Assembly (NCBI RefSeq): GCF_000019725.1
Contig: NC_010507.1
Location: 1-21,022 of the forward strand
Reading direction: 5' to 3'
DNA: 21,022 bases
Origin: Methylobacterium radiotolerans JCM 2831
GTDB taxonomy: Bacteria; Pseudomonadota; Alphaproteobacteria; Rhizobiales; Beijerinckiaceae
The notes beneath the pieces were generated by a model. That model was given only the letters and a program-made list of their open reading frames with translations, did no database searches and was not told the DNA's origin. How positions within the stretch are numbered: position 1 is the first letter of the stretch; the number at the start of each line of letters is the position of its first letter. The translations under genes and the position numbers were made by a program. Below, in pieces: positions 14,816 to 20,639 of this stretch.

Positions 14816-15592
14816 TCAGGCCGTCCTACGGCCCGCGCGGATTCTCGAGAGGTCTGTTCCGTCGAGGTCGCCCGCTGCCCCTCGGCAGCCTTTTGAGGCT
14901 TCCGCTTCGCTCGATTCTGACAAGGTTAGAACTTTAGTACGCGTGCGGTTCGGGGATTTGCACCCTCCCCCCTGAGCCGCCGGCTGGCGCGTGTTCTCGG
15001 GCAAGCTAGGCCTCACGCTCTTTCGGGCGAGCCGCAGCCAGGCCGTCCATTCCGGCGACACGATGCGGATGATGTTCGTGTCGTTCCTGAAGCCCGTGAC
15101 GCGCCGTTCCTCGACCGTCACGAGCCCGAGCTTCCGAGCCTGCCGGATCGCGTTGCGAACCGTGGTTTCGGCGACGCCGGCGATGGCCGCGACATGGCCG
15201 ACTGCGAGCCGGCAATCCCCTCTCCTGGCGGTCTCGGCGGCGATCAGGGCGAGCACGGCGGCTTCGGCCAGGGTGAACCGGGCCGCGAGGGCCGGCGGGA
15301 GCCGCCCTGATGCGGCCCAGCGGCGGCGGCGGTCCATCGAGGCATCCGTGCGCGGGCGCGAGCCCACGGATCTCCTGGCGACTCCTGCGAGCTGCTCGGC
15401 GGCGTCCCGGGCAGGCAAATCGGCCATGCCGGCCGATTTGGCCTGCCGCGCCTGGATCAGCTCGGACAGCGCCTCGGCCTCGGCCTCGGACACGCGCCCT
15501 TCCCCGAACGCCTGCCACAATGCAGCAGCCACGGCCGGCAGCGCGGCGCGCGGCGCCGCTTCCGCCTGTCGGCGGATTTCGTCAGCGTACAT
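14816..15592 (-). CDS. Winged-helix replication-type protein
   Basis: This is a 258-residue protein. The N-terminal 85 residues are Ala/Glu-rich helices. The core (about 86-190) begins with DRRRRWAASGRLPPALAARFTLAEAAVLALIA and continues through CRLAVGHVAAIAGVAETTVRNAIRQARKLGLVTVEERR, a clear winged HTH. FRNDTNIIRIVSPEWTAWL completes the domain. The same order of R-W-x-x-S-G, F-T, and R-N-D-T-N is common in plasmid-borne putative replication or maintenance regulators of Rhizobiales. The C-terminus contains a KSPNRTRTK basic patch and a charged disordered tail. A cluster of hairpins lies directly upstream, consistent with an origin or operator. It is transcribed away from the hairpins toward the HEPN cluster. 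An initiator role is plausible but unproven. Confidence 0.8.
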   Translation of the reverse strand: MYADEIRRQAEAAPRAALPAVAAALWQAFGEGRVSEAEAEALSELIQARQAKSAGMADLPARDAAEQLAGVARRSVGSRPRTDASMDRRRRWAASGRLPPALAARFTLAEAAVLALIAAETARRGDCRLAVGHVAAIAGVAETTVRNAIRQARKLGLVTVEERRVTGFRNDTNIIRIVSPEWTAWLRLARKSVRPSLPENTRQPAAQGGGCKSPNRTRTKVLTLSESSEAEASKGCRGAAGDLDGTDLSRIRAGRRTA

Positions 15593-15876
15593 CCCTCACG
15601 GCCCCTCTCAGGCCGCGATCCAGGGTCCGGGCAAGCCTTTCCTGTTGCCGGAATTGCCGTTCCGGCTTGACTCCCGAGGGGAGTTCATGGCTTGTGAGAG
15701 GAACCACTTCGGCTCTCACAGGCCCCAGGTTTTCAGCAGCCTCGTCCTTGCCGGGACGGGGCTGTTGGCTTTTCAGGGTCTAGCTCGCGGCGGTTGCTCT
15801 CCTGAATGGTCGGCTCACGACTCGCTTGAGCGAGCATGGCCGGGACCGCCCATGTCGGCCGGGCGGCACGGTTAAG
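15593..15876. repeat. Cluster of five hairpins in non-coding DNA
   Basis: Five inverted repeats occur in under 200 bases. They are GCCGGAA/TTCCGGC (15647-15666), ACTCCC/GGGAGT (15670-15684), TGTGAGAG/CTCTCACA (15693-15720), CAGCCTCGTCC/GGACGGGGCTG with one G-T pair (15737-15764) and CTCGCT/AGCGAG (15821-15834). No credible gene covers this stretch. The density is well above what GC content explains and suggests a plasmid-type origin, a transfer or partition site, or a structured RNA. It lies just upstream of the winged-helix gene. Confidence 0.75.
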
Positions 15877-16023
15877 TCAACGTTTCCGTCCCAGCCCGAA
15901 CCTGCGAGCCAGGCGCTTGATGGCTTCAGCCAAGCGCTCGACGGACGACAGGAAGCCTGCGGCCGCTGCCAGCAAGACGGTCGCCTGAGCCAGAAACGCT
16001 GGGTCGGTGATGTGCGTGAACAT
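15877..16023 (-). CDS. Tiny single-span membrane protein
   Basis: This is a 48-residue protein. A hydrophobic helix at about 8-27 (AFLAQATVLLAAAAGFLSSV) is followed by an amphipathic, strongly basic tail (ERLAEAIKRLARRFGLGRKR). The ATG at 16023 has an ideal ACGGAG seven bases ahead. A longer frame to 16131 exists, but its extra residues look non-coding. The shape, one helix plus a basic tail, recalls small holin-like or membrane-active peptides, but no lysis genes accompany it. A toxic membrane peptide or anchor is equally possible. Confidence 0.6.
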   Translation of the reverse strand: MFTHITDPAFLAQATVLLAAAAGFLSSVERLAEAIKRLARRFGLGRKR

Positions 16024-16160
16024 GATCGGGCTCCGTCCCGATCCTCGATGTAGCCGTGCCGCCGGTGGCATGGCCTCCTTTTCATCGAGGCGGAGCCCTT
16101 CCCCGATGACCACGTATCTAACAGAAAGCATCGGCGCGAATTTCCCTCAGGCACCGGTTT

Positions 16161-16185
16161 GATATCTAGAAGATATCTGGCCCAT
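16161..16185. promoter_or_regulatory. GATATC double site upstream of the small membrane protein
   Basis: GATATC-TAGAA-GATATC at 16161-16177, where each half is itself a palindrome, is followed by ATCTGGCCCAT (16175-16185). The ten-mer GAAGATATCT (16169-16178) recurs exactly upstream of parA, and ATCTGGCCCAT recurs at 16818-16828. The site sits about 140 bases upstream of the leftward small membrane gene and is probably an operator or partition site for the ParA-associated DNA-binding protein. Confidence 0.6.
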
Positions 16186-16260
16186 GTCTGCCGGGTTTCG
16201 AGGGGAACTCCGTTCGCCCTCGGACGGCCTCCCGGGTCCGACTGCTGATGACGCTACGGA

Positions 16261-16548
16261 TCAGCCCGGCCCCGTTCTCGGCGCCGGTTCTGGCACGATC
16301 CCGCCCTCAATGTGGGCCGTCAGGGATCGGGCAATCACCTTGGCGATGGCCTCGGCCTGACCCGGCTCAAGGCTTTGCCGAGACCGGCGGCGGGTCTCAT
16401 CCGTGTCCGTGTACATGCAGGCGACCCGCATCCCGGCCGCGTCCTCAACGGCGATGCACTCGTCGTTGAGACGGCGGATCCGCAGCGGGAGGCTGATGCC
16501 GAGGTCGGTCAGTTGCCGGCTGGCTTGGGCGGGAAGGCCGCCCGCCAC
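16261..16548 (-). CDS. Small unrecognised protein
   Basis: The product is up to 95 residues. The conserved-looking part is LPLRIRRLNDECIAVEDAAGMRVACMYTDTDE, a short beta-rich segment, followed by a helix EPGQAEAIAKVIARSLTAHI. The first in-frame conventional start is GTG at 16548, which has no ribosome-binding site and lies inside the upstream gene. Similar small proteins that I recall begin MTDLPLRIRRL. A CTG at 16512, overlapping the upstream stop as CTGA, would give exactly that start and 83 residues. The function is unknown. It is the last gene of the leftward block that begins at 16748. Confidence 0.6.
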   Translation of the reverse strand: MAGGLPAQASRQLTDLGISLPLRIRRLNDECIAVEDAAGMRVACMYTDTDETRRRSRQSLEPGQAEAIAKVIARSLTAHIEGGIVPEPAPRTGPG

Positions 16549-16748
16549 ACATCGTTGAAGTCGGCGACGACCTCGCCGCTTCCGTCTTTAACGACCACGT
16601 TGGTAGCGCCCAGATGAAGGCGCATGATCGCGTGGTTCATGGCCGCCTGCTTGCTATCGAACGGCTCGCTCGTCTGAAGCATATGCGCTGGCGGGTTTGC
16701 CTGCTGCTCCTTAGTGGCGACGATCCCATGCACGACGGTCCAGGGCAT
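16509..16748 (-). CDS. Small unrecognised protein in the partition block
   Basis: This is a 79-residue protein that begins MPWTVVHGIVATKEQQANPP. It continues with SKQAAMNHAIMRLHLGATNVVVKDGSGEVVADF, a helix followed by two strands, and ends FPPKPAGN. The pattern resembles small alpha/beta domains that bind a partner, similar in layout to DUF2188-type proteins, but this is not a firm match. The ATG at 16748 was chosen for AGGAG nine bases upstream. An earlier in-frame start at 16841 lies within the palindromic operator region. It overlaps the following small gene. Confidence 0.7.
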   Translation of the reverse strand: MPWTVVHGIVATKEQQANPPAHMLQTSEPFDSKQAAMNHAIMRLHLGATNVVVKDGSGEVVADFNDVWRAAFPPKPAGN

Positions 16749-16780
16749 TCTGGCGGCTCTCCTGACATCTTTGTGCGGTT

Positions 16781-16816
16781 CGATACCGCATAGGTATCGA
16801 GCGGATATCCGCTCGA
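16781..16816. promoter_or_regulatory. Two adjacent perfect palindromes: operator or partition site
   Basis: CGATACC-GCATA-GGTATCG (16781-16799) runs into a 20-base perfect palindrome at 16797-16816 centred on GGATATCC. The 11-mer ATCTGGCCCAT follows at 16818-16828, the same as near 16175. It lies between the RHH partition gene and the downstream leftward gene, so it most likely controls the latter or serves as a centromere. Confidence 0.7.
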
Positions 16817-16863
16817 AATCTGGCCCATCTCGGCCAGGCATGCGGCCGAAGTCCAGTCGATCC

Positions 16864-17124
16864 CTAATGGGACTCGCGCTCGAGCTTCTCGGCGATGGCC
16901 TGCAGGATCCACGTGTTACGCGGGAGCTTCACGACGCTGGCCGCCCGGGCTCGCTCGAGCCGGTCGAACAGGTCGCCAGGCGGGAACTTCAGCGGATGCT
17001 GCGGGCCCTTCGCGGGCTTGTCTTCCGGCGCCGTGGCGGCGACCGACCCGCCCTTGTTGAGGAAGGCCTCGACGTCATCGGCGGGCTTCGCCGCCGGCCG
17101 GGTCGGGCGAGCTGTGAGTGCCAT
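16864..17124 (-). CDS. ParA partner, ribbon-helix-helix-type (ParB-like) protein
   Basis: This is an 86-residue protein. The N-terminal 45 residues are flexible and basic (ALTARPTRPAAKPADD...), typical of the ParA-stimulating tail of small partition proteins. Residues about 49-85 (PPGDLFDRLERARAASVVKLPRNTWILQAIAEKLERE) look like a ribbon-helix-helix DNA-binding domain. The ATG at 17124 is preceded by a near-perfect AGGAGG. It begins 10 bases after the ParA stop, so the two form one operon. Partner proteins of this design bind a centromere and activate the ParA ATPase. The GATATC palindromes nearby are the obvious candidate sites. Confidence 0.82.
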   Translation of the reverse strand: MALTARPTRPAAKPADDVEAFLNKGGSVAATAPEDKPAKGPQHPLKFPPGDLFDRLERARAASVVKLPRNTWILQAIAEKLERESH

Positions 17125-17134
17125 AACTGACCTC

Positions 17135-17800
17135 CTATGGATGTGCGGCAGATGCCTGCGGGATATCGAACAGGTGTCTGTAGAGGGCGCCGATTTCCTC
17201 GACGGCCTTTGGATCCTGCGGGCGCAGCTCTGTGACGGACATCCCCGAGGCTGCGGCATGCGCGAACGCCTTGCGTGTGCCGAGCGAGGCCGGCACGAAC
17301 TCGAGGCCCGGCTTGCCTTGGATGAGTTCGGCAGCCTCGGCGTTCTCGTTCCCGCGGGCGTCGGCGCGGTTGATGAAGGCGAGGGCGCGGAGGCCCGGGT
17401 TTATGACCCGGGCCTCCTCGACCAGTTCGGCCACCTTGTCGAGCGTCCAGACGTCAAACGACCGGGGCGCGAACGGCACCAAGTAGACGTCGCAGATTGA
17501 GAGCGCCGCCCGCTGGCTCACGGTATCGCGGCCGCCAGTATCGATGATGACGTGCGCGTGCTTCGGGGCGAGGCGCTGCACGCCGGACCGCACGGCCGCG
17601 CCCGTGAGCGCGACGCACGTGTAGCCAGCGCCATCCGGCCGGGAGGCCTCGCGCAGGTTGGTGAAGTCGGTCGACGTCTCTTGATCGTCCGCGTCGACCA
17701 ACAGCACGTCCTGCCCGGACGCGGCGAGCATGATGGCGAGGTTGGTTGCGACCGTGCTCTTGCCCGAGCCGCCCTTGGTCCCGCCGACGACAACGATCAT
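17135..17800 (-). CDS. parA: ParA-family partition ATPase
   Basis: This 221-residue protein is a small type Ib-like ParA without an N-terminal HTH. The deviant Walker A KGGSGKS (9-15, with signature K9 and K14), the A' motif VDAD (35-38) and Walker B VIID (84-87) are intact. They are followed by the usual YLVPFAPRSFDVWTL and FINRADARG segments. It would form ATP-dependent dimers on the nucleoid and distribute the element to daughter cells. The start has GGAGGGG just ahead. Its ribbon-helix-helix partner follows immediately. Its presence indicates that the element replicates as an extrachromosomal phage-plasmid or plasmid-like form at least part of the time. Confidence 0.93.
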   Translation of the reverse strand: MIVVVGGTKGGSGKSTVATNLAIMLAASGQDVLLVDADDQETSTDFTNLREASRPDGAGYTCVALTGAAVRSGVQRLAPKHAHVIIDTGGRDTVSQRAALSICDVYLVPFAPRSFDVWTLDKVAELVEEARVINPGLRALAFINRADARGNENAEAAELIQGKPGLEFVPASLGTRKAFAHAAASGMSVTELRPQDPKAVEEIGALYRHLFDIPQASAAHP

Positions 17801-17831
17801 AGATCCCCTCCGGGCATGCGGCGTGTATGCC

Positions 17832-17841
17832 GAAGATATCT
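17832..17841. promoter_or_regulatory. GAAGATATCT motif in the parA upstream region
   Basis: This ten-mer is an exact copy of 16169-16178 and lies 32 bases before the parA start. A related GGATA follows at 17845-17849. The non-coding gap 17801-17945 must hold divergent promoters for parA (leftward) and the gene at 17946 (rightward). The motif is well placed to let the ParA partner autoregulate the operon. Confidence 0.5.
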
Positions 17842-17945
17842 CGCGGATAGCCGGTTGCTACCTTGTTAACATCGTGCAGGCATCGAGTGGATGAGCGTAC
17901 AGGTTGTGTGCCTTATGTGGCTGCCGCAACCGGGAATAGGGACCC

Positions 17946-18401
17946 ATGGCTGAGCACGACGCTATCAAGCACCGCTTCACCGAACGCCTTAAGGCCAAGC
18001 AGGAGGAAAACAGGGCACTTCGAATTCAGCAGGCCGAGTTTGCCGAGCAGTCCTTCGCCCCCATAATCGAGACGCTCAACGCAATATCAGAAGCCGTCAG
18101 AGAACAAGGCAATCCAAAGATCAACGTAAACCTGAATGCAATGGCGCAAGACGATAGCGGATATTACTATCTGAGTGTGTATTTCAACAGGATTAACATC
18201 AATAAGAATGTGATAATCAAGCTAAAAACTCCGCCGGATGGCCGAGTAAAATTTCTGGTTTCCGGCCTCGATGGCGAGGCCAGAAAACATCTTTTCGAGC
18301 CAATGGGACGTGGCAGAGTAACGGACACAGAAATAGACCTTAATCGAAGCCATGAAATCGGCGAGGCGCTCGAGATTTTTGCCGCGGATCTGTTCGCTTA
18401 A
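17946..18401 (+). CDS. Unrecognised protein with N-terminal coiled coil
   Basis: This is a 151-residue protein. Residues 1-52 are charged and helical (AIKHRFTERLKAKQEENRALRIQQAEFAEQSF), likely a coiled coil. From about 58 it is beta-rich, with PKINVNLNAMAQDDSGYYYLSVYFNRININKNVIIKLK and RVKFLVSG, then a helical end (IGEALEIFAADLFA). It is AT-richer than parA and transcribed divergently from it. The ATG has AGGGA upstream. No family is recognised. As a single divergent cargo gene beside the partition operon, it could serve maintenance or defence, but nothing in the sequence decides. Confidence 0.72.
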   Translation: MAEHDAIKHRFTERLKAKQEENRALRIQQAEFAEQSFAPIIETLNAISEAVREQGNPKINVNLNAMAQDDSGYYYLSVYFNRININKNVIIKLKTPPDGRVKFLVSGLDGEARKHLFEPMGRGRVTDTEIDLNRSHEIGEALEIFAADLFA

Positions 18402-18619
18402 GCGAAGCGGCCGGCCCGCACGTTTTGTGCACGCGCATGCAGCAGCTCGGAGCGGGGCTGCTGCATGCGCCTGCCGACCCGCAAAGCCGTTAGCGCCGAG
18501 ACCTTGAAGCCCTGGGCAACTGAGCGCGCGCTCTCGCCCGTGCGGATCGCGTTCTTGATCCGGGCGACCTTCTCATCCGCAAGCAGCTCGCGGCTCCCTG
18601 GCAGCCGGCAGGTCGCTAG
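18398..18619 (-). pseudogene. Remnant of a recombinase-type HTH domain
   Basis: Directly after the TAG of the gene ending at 18620, the same frame reads on as open sequence to TAA at 18398-18400 without a usable ATG. It contains ADEKVARIKNAIRTGESARSV followed by a second helix and ALRVGRRM, the layout of the C-terminal HTH of Hin/resolvase-like serine recombinases or small transposase-type HTH proteins. The catalytic domain is absent. It overlaps the end of the rightward gene and includes a long palindrome, so it is most likely a decayed fragment. Confidence 0.5.
18433..18470. repeat. Inverted repeat with 14 bp perfect arms
   Basis: GCGCATGCAGCAGC (18433-18446) is exactly complementary to 18457-18470 around a ten-base loop. 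It lies 30 bases after the stop of the rightward gene and inside the HTH remnant. There is no T-tract, so it may be a terminator for neither strand, a recombination site or a transposon-end relic. Confidence 0.7.
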
Positions 18620-18820
18620 CTAGCGGCGTAGAAGCTCAAGCTCGGCACGGGCGTCGCACAGGGTCTGAGCCTGTCGCTTGATTGTGGCGGACAGGTCGGC
18701 GTTGATGTCGACCGCCCGCAGGGCGAGGGGGCGCCACGCTTCCTTGCCGGATCCCAGGGCCGCCGCGGACGGGATCTTGATGGATTGGGTCTGAAGGTCG
18801 GCGTTCGGCTCAGGCTTCAT
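18620..18820 (-). CDS. Small protein, unrecognised
   Basis: This is a 66-residue protein. MKPEPNADLQTQSIKIPSAA is followed by a helix WRPLALRAVDINADLSATIKRQAQTLCDARAELELLRR that is probably a short coiled coil. The ATG at 18820 overlaps the end of the preceding gene by 11 bases, so it is translationally coupled; longer frames upstream look like antisense noise. The function is unknown. Confidence 0.55.
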   Translation of the reverse strand: MKPEPNADLQTQSIKIPSAAALGSGKEAWRPLALRAVDINADLSATIKRQAQTLCDARAELELLRR

Positions 18821-19028
18821 CGCCTGAGGCCTGCTGCTCGCGCTGCTCCCGCAAGGCATACTGCCTCCGCATCTCGGCGAGCTCGGCCTCCTTGCGTCTG
18901 ATGGTGTGGTGCATGCCATCGCTGGGCGGGAAGTTTCTGGCGACCAAGCGCGCTTGCTCGATGTGCCTCGCAAGCTGGTCGATCTGCTCTTTCATGCCGT
19001 CACCCGTGGCGGGTTTGTCGTCGGCCAT
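18810..19028 (-). CDS. Small coiled-coil protein, unrecognised
   Basis: This 72-residue protein is almost entirely helical and charged. GMKEQIDQLARHIEQARLVA (11-30) and HTIRRKEAELAEMRRQYALREQREQQ (40-65) form two coiled-coil helices joined by NFPPSDG. The ATG has GGGAG seven bases upstream. It is the first gene of a two-gene leftward unit. No family is recognised; a structural or regulatory partner is possible. Confidence 0.65.
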   Translation of the reverse strand: MADDKPATGDGMKEQIDQLARHIEQARLVARNFPPSDGMHHTIRRKEAELAEMRRQYALREQREQQASGDEA

Positions 19029-19133
19029 GTCGGCTCTCCCTATTCTGTTGCCTCGCGCGCGCGAGCGGAAATTCGCATAGACGCATTTATGGAACGCAAT
19101 TTCGGCCCTCTGGAAAGTGTTCTAAAGCATTTA

Positions 19134-19175
19134 GGTTGGCCGCGACTGGCACCCATGTAGAGTGCCAGTCCAACC
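19134..19175. repeat. Hairpin with 9 bp perfect stem and outer GGTTG/CAACC pairing
   Basis: GACTGGCAC (19144-19152) pairs with GTGCCAGTC (19162-19170) across a nine-base loop. GGTTG and CAACC extend it beyond a five-base bulge. It lies upstream of the two small coiled-coil genes and has no T-tract. Confidence 0.65.
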
Positions 19176-19341
19176 CCTACGTGTGGGCGCTCCACGGGCG
19201 TTGCGCTTACTGATGAACACTTGGCGCTGCTGAGCGGGTCAGACCGTCGTGTGCCTCGGCGACCTGATCTGGTTCATAGCGAGGAGATCACGCGCATGCG
19301 GTGCGGCAATATGTCAAATCTGGCGGTTCCGACTCCCGCAT

Positions 19342-19388
19342 ACCCGCGCGCGTATGCGCGCGTTTGATGCGCGCATACGCGCGCGGGT
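19342..19388. repeat. Very long inverted repeat with 20 bp perfect arms
   Basis: ACCCGCGCGCGTATGCGCGC (19342-19361) is exactly complementary to 19369-19388 with the loop GTTTGAT. The arms are alternating CG with one central TA step, so the DNA could form a cruciform or Z-DNA. No gene is nearby on either side for over 400 bases to the right. It is a candidate recombination, termination or mobile-element end. Confidence 0.85.
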
Positions 19389-19882
19389 GCGAGGCGCTGA
19401 CCCACTAGAACAAACCATGACCGGCGCGGAGCGGCCTTGACCGGTGTAGAGGCGACCCGTCACATAGGGAGGCAGCGACGGACGGCCCTGCCACCAAGCT
19501 CGAGCCGCCCGTTCTCTGCCGTGAGGGGTCATGGACCCGGCGTCCAAAACCGGACCACCCCCTCGCGCCCTCTACTGCGTCTGATCCGGCGTGGGTCCAC
19601 ACCGCGTCCGGATCTTTCGCGTGTGCACGTTCGCCCATGTTTGAGGCCGTATCAAGCCTCCTCAATGGGTCTGGCTGGCGTATCTTCCTCCATGCGATCT
19701 GCACCAGAAGCTCCATGGGCCGGTCTGGATGATCCGCCCAAATTTTGATGAGCGCGGGCAGTTCCAGATCAGTCGCTTGAAGGTTCGAACGATGTCGCGG
19801 CTATGCTTCATCTTGGTAGCCCTCATCACCTGCATATGAGCGCACATCGCGACGTTCTGACACATGCCAAACGTTCGGCGTC

Positions 19883-20245
19883 TTACCCTTCCGATCTGTC
19901 CCGCTGGCGGCTCGCCAAAGCGTAGCAGGCGTACGCCCACATGGCCCGCTGGCAGGGGCTGAAGGTATCCACGATTTGGGGCGAGAGGATCGTCTCGAAT
20001 GACAAGGCGTGCTCTCCATCGCCATCTTCATTGGCGAAGAACTCGAGCAGCCGGCTGAGGTCGGCCATATCCTTTGCCGAGGCATTGCCCCCAGAGCTTA
20101 CTATTTTATCGGTAATTTTATTCGCTATTTCGTTGAATATGTACATATCTCTCGCATATGCCGGTCCATCTGGCTGCTTGATGCCGTCAATTGCCTGCTG
20201 AAGTCTGCGGCTGATCATTCCTTTATCCACCTGACCATTTTGCAT
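19883..20245 (-). CDS. Unrecognised protein
   Basis: This 120-residue, mainly helical protein includes GMISRRLQQAIDGIKQPDG, YIFNEIANKITDKIVSSGG and DMADLSRLLEFFANEDGDGEHALSFETIL. A C-terminal WAYACYALASRQRD helix closes it. Base composition is lower in GC than the surrounding DNA. The ATG at 20245 was chosen because GAGAAGAAG lies upstream; frames up to 20269 and a later ATG near 20218 are alternatives. It is divergent from the XRE regulator, with a shared 113-base promoter gap. That suggests joint control, perhaps as a cargo gene under the regulator. No function is assigned. Confidence 0.65.
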   Translation of the reverse strand: MQNGQVDKGMISRRLQQAIDGIKQPDGPAYARDMYIFNEIANKITDKIVSSGGNASAKDMADLSRLLEFFANEDGDGEHALSFETILSPQIVDTFSPCQRAMWAYACYALASRQRDRSEG

Positions 20246-20358
20246 GTTGATGGCGCTTCTTCTCGGCAAGCTGCGCGTTGAGACAACAGCGCGCTTTCGC
20301 TACCGTGTCGCAGAACTGAGAGGCGCGAGTCGCGTCGTCAAGCACAAATGTAGACACT

Positions 20359-20598
20359 GTGACGATTTTGGCGCCCTCTACCTGCAAGGCTGCCCGTGCA
20401 GGCCTCGACATCCCCGTGCGCGAGCTCGCTCGCCGAGCCGACGTGAGCACGAACACGCTCACCCGATACGAGAACGGGGCCGAGCTGCGGGCCCGCACGG
20501 TGAAGGCGATCCAAGAGGCGCTCGAGGCCGCCGGCGCTACGTTCCTCGCCGATGACGGCCAGGGGCCCGGCGTCCGACTTCGTGAAAGGAACGGATAG
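20359..20598 (+). CDS. XRE-family HTH regulator
   Basis: This is a 79-residue protein. CKAARAGLDIPVRELARRADVSTNTLTRYENG (9-40) is a classical XRE helix-turn-helix, and the tail ending VKAIQEALEAAGATFLADDGQGPGVRLRE is the standard C-terminus of short alphaproteobacterial regulators of this kind. The start is GTG at 20359, within the palindrome-like TGTAGACACTGTGACG, so the transcript may be leaderless or autorepressed. It is divergent from the unknown gene at 20245. It probably represses its own and its neighbour's promoter. Confidence 0.85.
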   Translation: MTILAPSTCKAARAGLDIPVRELARRADVSTNTLTRYENGAELRARTVKAIQEALEAAGATFLADDGQGPGVRLRERNG

Positions 20599-20606
20599 CG
20601 GAGCTC

Positions 20607-20626
20607 GGCAGTTAACCTAGACTGCC
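20607..20626 (+). terminator. Hairpin after the XRE gene
   Basis: GGCAGT-TAACCTAG-ACTGCC is a perfect six-pair stem starting nine bases after the XRE stop. There is no T-run; it is followed by GGGGG and the ribosome-binding region of the next gene. It could be a weak terminator or an operator. Confidence 0.4.
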
Positions 20627-20639
20627 GGGGGCTGCCTCA

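Larger units (their letters stand above)
19029..19882. other. Long stretch without a convincing gene
   Basis: About 850 bases contain only short, Arg/Pro-rich or frame-interrupted open frames. On the minus strand a frame from about 19780 to 19580 (LELPALIKIWADHPDRPMELLVQIAWRKI after an in-frame TAG) looks protein-like at first, then degenerates, suggesting a decayed gene. Two strong hairpins lie at 19134-19175 and 19342-19388, and smaller ones at 19526-19538 and 19583-19614. A TCCAAAACCGGACCACCC string at 19543-19560 resembles IS21-type ends, but no transposase was seen. The stretch looks like a junction or scar region. Confidence 0.45.

Noticed and set aside
14991..15875. Rightward open frame of 294 codons
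   Set aside because: It is antisense to the winged-helix gene and runs through the hairpin cluster; no domain is visible.
16895..17500. Rightward open frame of 201 codons
   Set aside because: It is antisense to parA and its partner, both of which have clear motifs and ribosome-binding sites.
19326..19345. tRNA T-arm-like string (GGTTCCGACTCCCGC)
   Set aside because: No acceptor stem, D-arm or anticodon arm can be built around it, and the following bases belong to the long inverted repeat.
19543..19560. Possible IS21-type terminal repeat (TCCAAAACCGGACCACCC)
   Set aside because: Only one short copy was seen, with no IstA or IstB coding sequence, so no insertion sequence is annotated.
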